From Cardinalis cardinalis (Eukaryota; Chordata; Aves; Passeriformes; Cardinalidae), in assembly GCA_014549065.1 (NCBI GenBank), contig JACDOX010000015.1, positions 1,466,594 through 1,530,593 of the forward strand: DNA of 64,000 bases. Reading direction: 5' to 3'. A program made the position numbers and the translations under genes. Positions 54,501 to 60,231 of this stretch are shown in pieces. Numbering within the stretch: position 1 is the stretch's first letter; every line of letters begins with the position of its first letter. A model generated the notes under the pieces. That model searched no databases and had not been told where the DNA came from. It worked only from the letters and a program-made list of their open reading frames with translations.

Positions 54501-57500
54501 TTTGGTTTAAGTAGTGATTTACACATGGCTGCAGCATGCTACTGCCTGTTCCTGCTGGAGGGTCTGTCCAAACCACAACATGCAGATCAGGATTTCAGAA
54601 ACTGATGGTTTGGTCTGCCCAGCTGTGAAATTTGGATCCTGCTTTGGAAGTCTCAAGTTCCCTCCCTCTGAGTTAGGGATGCCCCGATCTGGGGACACAG
54701 TTCAGGCCTCTTTCTTGCTTTGATTGAGATNGTGGCTGAATTAAATTTAGAAAGATATAACTGGTTTAGCCAAATTGAGCATTCCCCTGGTTCTTGGGCC
54801 ACAGAAACAGTAGGCTATGGCAGGACAAACAGTCTGCTCCAGGTTTTTCCCTTTCTGTTTGAGTGACTTTATGGCATGTGCAAGATGCTGCCCTGGAGAC
54901 TGAATGACATTGACAAAAAGATGCTACTGGGCAAAGCGCAGATTTCCTTACACTATTTCAGCTCAGTGAACTTGGAGTTTCAGTTTGAGAATGGAAGACT
55001 TTATTTGAGCCTGCAGGTGGAGACAGGCAACAAAGACAATAAATCCTGNGTTTGAAGGAGAAAGAGAAGGAGGGTGAACGGCCCTCGTCCTTTGGCAGCT
55101 ACTCTGAGCTCCTATCAAAATGCATCATTGTTGTTTGAGTAGCCCTGACAAGCTGCTAGTATCTCAACAATGTCAAAGATCAATGCTATGTAAAGATACA
55201 CATATTTATATATACACATATTTTCTGTATATACATGTATACAAACACACATCTTTGTCGCACAGTAAGATCTTTTCATCTAAAACATAGTAAGAGCACC
55301 ACAATGTTAACTCAATAAATTCAGGATTTTTGAACCCAAATTTAAATGTATTGATTAATTGAAGTCCTACCTAAGCATTGCCCAGAGGCACGGTCCAGGT
55401 CAAACCCATTAGTGCATTGCTGCTAAAATGAGAGAAAAAAGAACACTTGGTGATGGTGAATGAGAGATTTGCGGAGTCAAATGCTCATGTGGATTATTAT
55501 GATTAGTACAACTGTTNGGGAGGGTACAGTACATCAAAATAAAGCTCCTTCCCCAGAGGACAGTCAGCAAGCCATGACCCTGAGGCCTCAGCACAGGTTC
55601 CAGCCCCTTAGCTCAGGAGTGGCACCCTCAGGGGATGGCAGTGTCAGGCTGTTCCTCTGCCCAGGGGTCACCAATGTGTTATGAGTTGTTAGCACAGAAT
55701 TACAGTCTTCTAGTTTGGGGTCTTGGTTTTGCCACAACAGGGGGGTTCATCTCATAGGTCCTTGTTACATCTCCCACAGACTCTGAAGCTCCCCTGACAG
55801 CCTATTCAGCACAAAACATGTCAGGCATTGACTGATCCAGAGCCACAGTTGAAACATAACAAGCTTAAAAAAATAAGGCTCTTCCTTTCCANCAAACCTT
55901 GTTGTTTTTAGAGAATAAGTCTTTATACAACACATTATAGGCATTCAAGGTTACTGGAAGCCTTGTTCCTTCCTATTCTGCTGGTCATTATCAGGGTTGC
56001 AGCCTTGAGTCTTCAGTACTTCCCCAGTGACCTCAGCATCTCTAAATTGATGAAAGTCCTGGTGACAATGGTTTCAAAGCCTGTTAAAATGATTCTCTGC
56101 TCTTCCTAGTTTTTTACTGGGCCTCCAGCTATTTAGCAAGGGGCAAAGCAATTGACACCAAGCACAGGATCTTCCAGTAAATGGGTTGTACTAGGCAATG
56201 TAAGCAAGAGATATCCAGGAAACAGGAACCACTGAAGCCACCAGAGGGCAGAGGGATGGAGTGTGTTCAAGATTCTTCCTTTTTTTGTTGTTTCTTAACG
56301 ATAAAGACACTTATTTTTGGACTCTATGGAAGAAATGAGTGGAAGAGTAAAGTACTTAATTGATGTTTTGAAAAGTAGTAAGTTGTAGATGGGAGATAAA
56401 GGGTTAGAGGGGTGAGTCAGTGGAAGTGGGTCATTGCAGGATCCAGGAACAGGACTGAAGTGAAACACATGGCACTGTTTGGACTGCACCTGCCACTTGC
56501 ACTTATNAATACACAAAACCCCAGCTAGAAGTGTCAGACAAGTATGGAGGAATTCTGCCTACATTTGTTTTGGCATTCCAAGATGTTTTGGTATCATGTT
56601 GTGGAAACCCAAGATATTCTAATGGGAGAATATATAATCACCTTCATGTTTTGAAGAATGTATGTATGTATTCTATCTTTTTTTCTCCTTTTTGTGTACA
56701 TACACTATACCTAGGTTAGCTGGAAAAGTTCAAATAGATGTTTACAAAATTATTTTGTTTTGGTCAAAAAATGATGATTCAGAAACACTGAAACTACTGT
56801 AGGACTGGTTTCAACAACTTTCTAGAACTTTATTCTAGAAAAGATTCCAATATTGTCAAAATGACCAGTTCCAGTATCTTCAGAAAGAACTGATTGCTGT
56901 NGTTTCAGCTTCAAGTTGCTATTTCGAAGCAACTTCAAAAATCAATTTCTGTTACAAGATGTTTTTATAAAAATTCTAAGGTAAACAATATTTTTTCAAT
57001 TATAAAAACAAACCCTTAAANATATCTCAAAAATTCTCCAGGGGCATGAAAAGCATTTCCCATACAGATCCAATAATCACAAAAATATCAATAAGCATGA
57101 CCTGGGCAGGAAATTTTCAATGTAATAGAAGAAAAACAACTACATTTCAGAGGCTTTTGGCAAAGGTATTTAGAAACCCAGCTCTGGATACCAAATATAT
57201 CTGGACTATTAACTAGAAATCCAANCAACATAACTTTAGAAACAGTTTTTCCTGATTTAAAGTTATTTGGAGCCTGAGCACACAAAGAACTAATGATTCT
57301 GTTATTTCAAGAACTGGACTGCTTTACTTCTATCTACCCTCTTGAACAGAAATGGGTTTGGGCATAAGTGAAAATGAAAACTGGGATGCAGTCATTCAGG
57401 ATCACAGTCCAAAATTAAACAGTCTTAAGACTTGATCCTGCTATACACAGAAAAGATGTATTTCTATGAATGAATTCTCCAAATATGGATGTTTCTCACA

Positions 57501-59985
57501 ATAGAACTGAGCCGTCTCTGGTTTCAGGGCATAGTTTTTCTTATTTCCTGTTCCAGAAGTGTTCAGTTTAGAGGCAGAATCAGATTCTCAGTGAAGTCCA
57601 GGTTTCTACAGGGATATTTTGCTGAGCTGGCAAGGATGAGTCAATAAGCTCAATCCATGTTCAACTCCAGAATACTGCTGGCTCCAAGTTCTCCCTTCTA
57701 AACCCTTAGACCACACAACTTCCTTTCCATGTAAACCCCAGACCACAGAGCTTCCTATCCACCTGCTAGCCAGTTAAGTTTCATGCCATATAGCACTTCA
57801 GTATAAACCAGTACACACATCTCTGCATGCGCCTCTCACCTGTGCTTTTCCAGGGCTTGAAAGGCAGATAGCCAGTGTGAAAGCAGTCAGTATCCTGTAA
57901 TGTGCACAGAAAATAGGCTGAAAACCTTCAGATATCCAGGCTTGTTACATAGAATTAAATACACATGGACAAATTAATTTCTAGTGACACTTCAGTGTAT
58001 TCCACAGTTTTGCTAATGTGAATTTGGTCTTTGGAGAAGGAGTAATATAACTGTGGGCCNGATTCAGGTCTCAGACCAGTGATACTGATGGTACTGGGAT
58101 TGAAACCAGACTGTGCGTGTCTATGGACTAATCTGATTTTTATGACACCCCATGCAGCAGCTGTTAAATGAACAAGAGTGCAATATTCAATAAAGCANTT
58201 TTTCCCCTCTCTGACACCTTTCTTTTGCAAAAATGNAATCTTNTCTTGCACATTGTGCACGTTTTACAGATGGGTAAACNGAAGCAAGGCCCTGCCTAAG
58301 CTCACGGCGTGAAGTGTTGGCAGGGCTGCAGACATGTCACGCAGGAGGTCCTGAATCCGAGCCAGCTGCTCCAACCGCTAAACNGCATTTCATCCTCAGA
58401 TACTCTGAGATGAATCCATTTGCTTGGGGCCAGATTCTGTCCCTTTGCTCAGTCTTGAAGGAGACACACTGTGCCAGGTCACCAGCTACCAGAAGCTGTT
58501 ATCTTCAATGGAGCCTTCCCCAGGTACATCATCTTCACATCTAGTGCTCCCTACTGGGTCTCTCTCCACTGCAACTGAAAGATGAGGCTCCCTCACTAAA
58601 AGAGCCCTACACCTAATTTTGGAGCTCCTTACCTGGAGCATAAAAATTATGGTCAAGTAACCTTCCACCTCCAAATATTTACTAACAGATAGAAAGCCAT
58701 GAAAGCACAGTCAGAAATTACTTTTTTCTAGGTCCTGTGGATTTCAGTCTTTTGCTGCCGATTTATATAAAANTTCCTAGTACCATTAGACCCACACCTT
58801 ATCTTGGATTGTAATTCTAAATGGCAATTGGATACAGTACATTCCCACAAAACCAGTACAGGAAGCAGGGGATGTTTTAGGTAGCCTTAGTTCTGCTACC
58901 CATGTGAGCTGCCAACTTTCTGTCCTAGAGCTGTCCCTGATTTCCAGAGTGCAAACTGAACTGCTGAGCAAGACCTACAAATGGATCAGACAAACCTACA
59001 CACAATGACCAACACATTACAACAAATTTGACAAGCTCTGAAAAGTAAACATAAAACCCTAAAATGGTTGTTCATAGTGCTGTGGAGACAGATTGTGCTA
59101 GTTGGCAACTTTTGAGTGACAAGAAAAGGCAAATTCTGCACAGAGTTTTCCTTAGAGTCCAATGTAAAGCATTCAAACTACAGTTTTGTCCATTTAGGCT
59201 TGCACTTAATTTATTGATTCCTCAGATCTTTTTGAAGAGATTTTAAAGTGTGCACTTCTATAAAGACTGCATACTCACTTTGCATAGAGTGAGAAAAGCA
59301 TNGGGAGGGAATACAACAGGTTATAGGAGAATACTGACATATGCTGCAACTGGGCTGTGCTGCACATTGCTGCAGGACAGTGCACGATAACAAAATCCCC
59401 CATAAAACAGCCAGACAAAACTCAAACACTTTTAGACAGTCTTTAGTTTCCTTTGCTACAAGATGATAAATTCTTTCCTTTTGGTGGGGGAGTGACCTTA
59501 CTGCCTCATAAGTGTTCTGTCTGCACCCATGATCTCAATTTGCTCGTTACTTTAGATCTAAAATCCCCACAAGAATTATTAACAGACATGCAGCACAACC
59601 TATCAACACTACATGCAGCTGGTCACAGTAGCTTGCCCAGCAGGCAAAATATTTTAAACCAGCAATTAACTTCTGCAGTAGTAACTAATTAACTTCAATC
59701 AATCACTGTAGCCAGTGGGATCGTCGCTGCTGCAGTTCAGCACTCCCGCAGATGCGCAGAGTATAAGCGCAGATCAAGAAGGAACGCGTCAGAGACAGCA
59801 CAGCTTTAATAACAGGCAGATCGTCTTTCCCCACCTCTGACCATTGAGATCCCATCTCTTTGCAAATGGCTTTTGCAAGTGGATTGGCATAACATGTCCC
59901 TGCCACAGCTATTTTCCACAAGCAGGTTTCCCGTCAGTAAGCAAAGAAGTTTCATGCATACCACTTACCTTCTTAATCCTTGCAT
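15392..59985 (-). CDS. FBLN5: Fibulin-5 gene, complete coding span (11 coding segments)
   Basis: Fibulin-5 is a secreted matrix glycoprotein that binds tropoelastin, fibrillin, LOXL1 and RGD-dependent integrins and is needed to assemble elastic fibres (family knowledge). Joining the segments 59985-59969, 57894-57840, 55422-55371, 54106-53864, 28090-27968, 25205-25089, 24158-24039, 21281-21159, 20618-20492, 17628-17433 and 15553-15392 gives 1335 nt with no internal stop, i.e. 444 residues. Domains: signal peptide about 1-23; first cbEGF from about residue 42, interrupted by a Pro/Tyr-rich linker, with RGD at 54-56; cbEGF modules starting at D123, D164, D203, D243 and D284; fibulin C-terminal domain about 327-444, ending in VSQYSF. 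Every intron is GT..AG. Human fibulin-5 has 448 residues; the four missing here lie in the exon 4 linker. The sequon NFT at 292-294 is kept, whereas the NRS that human has near residue 283 is SRS here. Other fibulins are excluded by the RGD, the linker and the close C-terminal match. Confidence 0.97.
15863..15889 (+). repeat. Tetranucleotide microsatellite (GTTT)n
   Basis: Nearly seven pure copies of GTTT lie in intron 10, about 310 bp upstream of the exon 11 acceptor. Confidence 0.95.
17260..17288 (+). repeat. 15-bp tandem duplication
   Basis: AGTTCCTGCAGATCC is followed at once by AGTTCCTGCAGATC. It lies in intron 10, about 145 bp past the exon 10 donor. Confidence 0.9.
17433..17628 (-). 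CDS. FBLN5: FBLN5 exon 10 (fibulin C-terminal domain, first part)
   Basis: The 196-nt exon encodes RCMCPAENPGCRDQPFTILY, then SGRSVPSDIFQMQATTRYPG, and ends IKSGNEGREFYMR. Identity with human is very high; human RDMDVV is RVMDMV here. The single N at 17578 falls in the third base of a Thr codon (ACN) and does not affect the protein. The donor is CGG|GTAAGT. The acceptor AACCAG directly follows a 15-bp tandem repeat that lacks AG on the transcribed sense strand. Confidence 0.97.
17631..17686 (-). repeat. 15-bp minisatellite forming the exon 10 acceptor region
   Basis: On the plus strand the units are TTGTCAGAGATAGGA (17633-17647), TTGTCAGAGAGAGGG (17648-17662), TTGTCAGAGATAGAA (17663-17677) and a partial TTGTCAG. 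On the sense strand each unit contains CTGAC, the vertebrate branch-point type motif, and no AG dinucleotide. The array abuts the acceptor AG at 17630-17629. Confidence 0.9.
18380..19330 (-). mobile_element. Ancient CR1-type LINE fragment, about 0.95 kb
   Basis: On the plus strand several blocks match the antisense of old CR1 elements in order: AAGGAACTGCACAGTCTTAAAG, ACACTGAATTTCATCTGCCA, AGAATTTGCCCATCTCATGG-like, GACCAAGTAGGTCCAACTCAG-like and TTTATAAAAGCCATGTAGGG. The element sense is therefore minus, the same as FBLN5. It is strongly decayed with no usable reading frame, and fills about a third of intron 9. Confidence 0.65.
20252..20296 (+). repeat. Pentanucleotide microsatellite (ATCAT)n
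   Basis: There are about eight uninterrupted copies of ATCAT with one variant unit at the right end. The array lies about 200 bp past the exon 9 donor, in intron 9. Confidence 0.95.
20492..20618 (-). CDS. FBLN5: FBLN5 exon 9 (cbEGF 6 and start of C-terminal domain)
   Basis: The 127-nt exon encodes DINECEIRNFTCTAQQTCFN then IPGEYKCLDPVRCEEPYLQINE. The open frame is broken by a stop just past the donor, which is why no long frame covers it. N292-F-T is a glycosylation sequon matching the human NHT site. RCEEPYL is the conserved hinge into the fibulin C-terminal domain. Acceptor TTTTAG after ATATC..AAAAC, donor AGAA|GTGAGT. It ends in phase 2, and the next exon supplies C to make Asn326. Confidence 0.95.
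20619..21158 (-). other. FBLN5: FBLN5 intron 8
   Basis: The shortest intron, 540 bp, from GTAAAT to TTTTAG, in phase 1. It has an A-run at 20832-20847 on the plus strand. Confidence 0.95.
21159..21281 (-). CDS. FBLN5: FBLN5 exon 8 (cbEGF 5)
   Basis: The 123-nt exon encodes DMDECSFSEFLCQHECVNGP followed by GSYYCTCPSGYNLLDDSRSCQ. Six cysteines and the D-M-D-E-C motif are present. Human has DDNRSC, a glycosylation sequon; here it is DDSRSC, so that site is missing. Acceptor CTGCAG, donor CAAG|GTAAAT, phases 1/1. A 204-codon open frame on the plus strand overlies this exon and looks like a chance antisense frame. Confidence 0.97.
21282..24038 (-). other. FBLN5: FBLN5 intron 7
   Basis: The intron is 2757 bp, from GTAACT to CTGCAG, in phase 1. 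The SINE relic at 22098-22215 is the only recognised insertion. Confidence 0.95.
22098..22215 (+). mobile_element. tRNA-derived SINE relic, core part
   Basis: The segment contains TTCTTATTCCCAGCTCTGAC, then CAGGCAAATCACTTTTACTC and CAGACTGAATTTCCCTTTC. These follow the head-core junction and 'ggcaagtcactt..cctcagtttcc' body of MIR/AmnSINE-type elements. It lies in FBLN5 intron 7. Confidence 0.6.
24039..24158 (-). CDS. FBLN5: FBLN5 exon 7 (cbEGF 4)
   Basis: The 120-nt exon encodes DVNECTSENPCTQTCVNTYG followed by SFLCRCEPGYELEADGVNCS. It carries the D-V-N-E-C calcium motif and six cysteines; human has ATENPCVQ and SFICRCDPGYELEEDGVHCS. Acceptor CATAG, donor AGTG|GTAACT, phases 1/1. The downstream intron of 2.76 kb holds a SINE relic. 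Confidence 0.97.
24159..25088 (-). other. FBLN5: FBLN5 intron 6
   Basis: The intron is 930 bp, from GTAGGA to CATAG, in phase 1, with a T-run near 24210 on the plus strand and nothing else notable. Confidence 0.95.
25089..25205 (-). CDS. FBLN5: FBLN5 exon 6 (cbEGF 3)
   Basis: The 117-nt exon encodes DIDECRYGYCQQLCANVPGS through CTCNPGFTLNDDGRSCQ, nearly identical to human fibulin-5 (ND for NE). Calcium ligands are D164, D166 and E167, and there are six cysteines. The exon has several CpGs and high third-position G+C, unlike its neighbouring introns. Acceptor CCGCAG, donor CAAG|GTAGGA, phases 1/1. Confidence 0.97.
25206..27967 (-). other. FBLN5: FBLN5 intron 5
   Basis: The intron is 2762 bp, from GTAAAA to CCGCAG, in phase 1. 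Only the 17-bp duplication at 26934 stands out. Confidence 0.95.
26934..26967 (+). repeat. Perfect 17-bp tandem duplication
   Basis: CAGGGGCCTTCCTATCC occurs twice without a gap, in intron 5. Confidence 0.9.
27968..28090 (-). CDS. FBLN5: FBLN5 exon 5 (cbEGF 2)
   Basis: The 123-nt exon encodes one calcium-binding EGF module, starting DVDECASDSHQCNPTQICIN and ending YWLLEGQCL. It has six cysteines, the D-V-D-E-C calcium ligand motif and the hydroxylation-type N-T-E-G-G-Y segment. The match to human is almost complete, with E for D in CTEGYW. Flanking intron phases are both 1, so the module can be skipped or shuffled without a frameshift. Acceptor TTGCAG, donor GTAAAA. Confidence 0.97.
30719..30835 (+). 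repeat. (AACC)n microsatellite with A/C-rich low-complexity flank
   Basis: There are about eight copies of AACC or CCAA at 30733-30766, followed by an A- and C-rich stretch with runs such as CAAAAAACAAAAAACC to about 30835. It is in intron 4. Confidence 0.9.
32129..32302 (+). repeat. Direct repeat pair in intron 4, copy A
   Basis: It shares long blocks with 34398-34573, including CAGTAGTTACTGAAGCAG, CACCTCTTCTTACCC-like and CTGTGAAATTACATATGAAA, at roughly 85% identity by eye. Sequence immediately outside the block is not obviously shared. Confidence 0.8.
33630..34270 (+). mobile_element. Possible very old CR1-like relic
   Basis: Scattered blocks resemble the CR1 region upstream of its 3' end: GGAGTTGTTACAGATAATC, AACATGAACTTTTCC, ACACTGAGTAGACACAGG and CTTCAAAAAATGATATTGCAG. 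No block is long and I cannot define the ends. It sits between two ~175-bp direct repeats. An alignment to a repeat library would decide. Confidence 0.35.
34398..34573 (+). repeat. Direct repeat pair in intron 4, copy B
   Basis: This is the second copy, in the same orientation, 2.27 kb from copy A. Together they flank the CR1-like relic. They could be terminal repeats of an unrecognised element, two insertions of one repeat family, or the remains of a tandem duplication. Confidence 0.8.
39000..39037. repeat. Short strong inverted repeat (hairpin) in intron 4
   Basis: Arms GGGATCTCTGTCATG (39001-39015) and CATGATAGAGATCCC (39022-39036) pair along all 15 positions with one G-T, around a 6-nt loop; one more A-T pair extends the stem. 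Confidence 0.85.
40783..41218 (-). mobile_element. CR1-type LINE 3' fragment
   Basis: The plus strand reads as antisense CR1: AAATCATCTGGTCTCAGCC, AAAGCAGGGACAATTCAG, GGTTTGAATTTCTCCAAGGG, TTTTCCAGTGTTTGACCACC, then TTGCCCATTCC. Order and spacing follow the avian CR1 3' end, though identity is modest. Sense is minus. It lies in intron 4. Confidence 0.7.
48677..48815 (-). mobile_element. CR1-type LINE, short 3' end with terminal repeat
   Basis: It begins on the plus strand with CACAGAATCACAGAATCATT, the antisense of the (ATTCTGTG)n tail that ends CR1 elements. It continues TTGGGCTGGAAAGGATCTC and CTTGAACACTTCCAGGGGTG, both standard CR1 blocks. This is the best preserved CR1 copy in the window, so probably the youngest. 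Sense is minus, in intron 4. Confidence 0.9.
49138..49160. repeat. Perfect 10-bp inverted repeat
   Basis: CATGATCCCT and AGGGATCATG are exact reverse complements around the 3-nt spacer AAC. It lies about 260 bp before the SINE relic in intron 4. Confidence 0.8.
49400..49545 (+). mobile_element. tRNA-derived SINE relic (MIR/AmnSINE-like)
   Basis: There is a Pol III-like A box (TGGCTTGATGGCTAAGG, 49411-49427) and a B box (GGGCTCTATCCC, 49446-49457) at near-tRNA spacing. They are followed by the core-type body reading 'cagccatgagcctgatgcaa' and 'acctgggcacctcctttcag'. It is old and diverged; the exact family is not determined. Confidence 0.65.
52747..52824 (+). repeat. T/G low-complexity tract
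   Basis: Repeated GTTT units and T runs are interspersed with GGG (TTTGGGTTTTTT type). It is in intron 4, about 600 bp before the LTR copy 2. A similar tract occurs at 49921-49960. Confidence 0.85.
53420..53680 (+). mobile_element. Solo LTR-like endogenous retroviral insertion, copy 2
   Basis: The 261-bp segment starts TGTGGAGGGATAG and ends GCAACA, and is flanked on both sides by the 6-bp duplication TCTTAG (53414-53419 and 53681-53686). TG..CA termini plus a 6-bp duplication fit an ERVK/ERV2-like LTR. In plus orientation it has CCAAT (in TGTCCAATAAGAAG, about 53534-53547) and a TATA-like TACAAAAG about 25 bp later, so I read its sense as plus, antisense to FBLN5. A related copy lies at 6482-6756 in the opposite orientation. 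There is no internal retroviral coding sequence next to it. Family name not determined. Confidence 0.8.
53864..54106 (-). CDS. FBLN5: FBLN5 exon 4 (first cbEGF with RGD and Pro/Tyr linker)
   Basis: The 243-nt exon encodes residues 43-122 and both split Asp codons. It starts IDECRTIPEACRGDMVCVNQ, with the calcium-binding consensus D-I-D-E-C and the RGD used for integrin binding in fibulin-5. A Pro/Tyr-rich insert (VYRSPYLSPYSNVYPPPP, then APGPVPNYPT) separates it from the last cysteines (LICRFGFQLDENNQC). The insert is four residues shorter than in human and accounts for the whole length difference. The linker DNA is much richer in G+C than the flanking introns. Acceptor TTGCAG, donor GTAAGC. 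Confidence 0.96.
54107..55370 (-). other. FBLN5: FBLN5 intron 3
   Basis: The intron is 1264 bp, from GTAGGA to TTGCAG. It contains the palindrome cluster at 54311-54467 and a TA-rich stretch at 55197-55250. Confidence 0.93.
54311..54467. repeat. Cluster of AT-rich near-perfect palindromes
   Basis: The stretch is built from variants of TACTCATAGTATTAGAG in both orientations. One perfect palindrome spans 54358-54388: arm TATCCTCTAATACT, 3-nt spacer, exact reverse complement. A second spans 54406-54467, centred on TCTAGA, with only two C/C mismatches across 31-nt half-sites. A smaller AGAGTAGT/ACTACTCT hairpin precedes them. It lies in intron 3, about 200-360 bp upstream of exon 4 in transcription. 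Confidence 0.92.
55371..55422 (-). CDS. FBLN5: FBLN5 exon 3 (mature N-terminus)
   Basis: The 52-nt exon encodes QQCTNGFDLDRASGQCL and the first base of the Asp that opens the first cbEGF. Human reads AQCTNGFDLDRQSGQCL. The donor is TTAG|GTAGGA. The acceptor is a tandem TAGCAG, so splicing could start at 55422 (QQ) or at 55419 (one Q fewer); I chose the upstream AG because it aligns with human without a gap. Confidence 0.92.
55417..55428 (-). promoter_or_regulatory. FBLN5: Tandem NAGNAG splice acceptor of exon 3
   Basis: The acceptor reads TTTTAGCAG followed by CAATGC. Both AGs are usable in NAGNAG logic; choice of the second would drop one glutamine at the mature N-terminus without changing the frame. 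Confidence 0.6.
55423..57839 (-). other. FBLN5: FBLN5 intron 2
   Basis: The intron is 2417 bp, from GTGAGA to TTTTAG, in phase 0. It holds the diverged 33-bp duplication at 57700-57764 and otherwise AT-rich unique sequence. Confidence 0.9.
57700..57764 (+). repeat. Diverged tandem duplication of about 33 bp
   Basis: The units at 57700-57732 and 57733-57764 share AAACCC..AGACCACA, CTTCCT and TCCA. The duplication lies in intron 2, about 80 bp past the exon 2 donor. Confidence 0.7.
57840..57894 (-). CDS. FBLN5: FBLN5 exon 2 (signal peptide core)
   Basis: The 55-nt exon reads ILTAFTLAICLSSPGKAQ after completing R6. This is a hydrophobic h-region followed by a small-residue cleavage region, SSPGKA, with likely signal peptidase cleavage after A23. 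The acceptor is TTACAG and the donor CAG|GTGAGA, and the exon ends in phase 0. It is too short to be found as an open reading frame; it was located by similarity to the human leader (ILTVTILALCLPSPGNAQ). Confidence 0.9.
57895..59968 (-). other. FBLN5: FBLN5 intron 1
   Basis: The intron is 2074 bp, from GTAAGT to TTACAG. Apart from the SINE relic at 58258-58385 I see no repeat or gene. Confidence 0.88.
58258..58385 (-). mobile_element. tRNA-derived SINE relic, antisense on plus strand
   Basis: The plus strand reads TTTTACAGATGGGTAAAC as in the antisense end of MIR-like SINEs. At the other side, the reverse complement gives GTTTAGCGGTTGGAGCAG (A box, 58382-58365) and GGCTCGGATTC (B box, 58363-58353). 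Sense is minus; it lies in FBLN5 intron 1. Confidence 0.7.
59969..59985 (-). CDS. FBLN5: FBLN5 exon 1, coding part
   Basis: Five codons plus two bases encode MQGLR and the start of R6. The ATG at 59985-59983 has G at -3 but C at +4, so the initiation context is adequate rather than ideal. The donor is AG|GTAAGT. Human fibulin-5 starts MPGIKR, so length and the basic residue before the hydrophobic core agree. The exon must begin further upstream in untranslated sequence; see the promoter candidate. Confidence 0.88.
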
Positions 59986-60231
59986 GTCCAAAACCGTTGG
60001 GGAAAGGTGGAAAAAACCCAGAGTCTGTGCTGACGAATAACTAGAAAGTTTTCCAAACATTACCCTCTGCTAGCACTTCAGTTCCTCTGTCATTTATAGT
60101 CCAAAGTATGAAATGGCAAGTAATGGAGAAGATCGGGAGCCGTCTGTACCTCCTCAGACACTGGAGAGAATACAGAGAAAGCACCTGGTTTTGCTTAGTT
60201 CTCTTCTGTAATTCAGCATTAAACCAATTGG
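59986..60231 (-). promoter_or_regulatory. FBLN5: Candidate FBLN5 promoter and short 5' UTR
   Basis: On the minus strand a TATAAAT box lies at 60098-60092, which would place initiation near 60068 and give a 5' UTR of about 80 nt. A CCAATTGG (CCAAT on both strands) sits at 60231-60224, about 130 bp upstream of the TATA box, and a CATTCC motif (TEAD/M-CAT type) lies a few bases further upstream. There is no CpG island. An alternative upstream non-coding first exon cannot be excluded. Confidence 0.4.
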
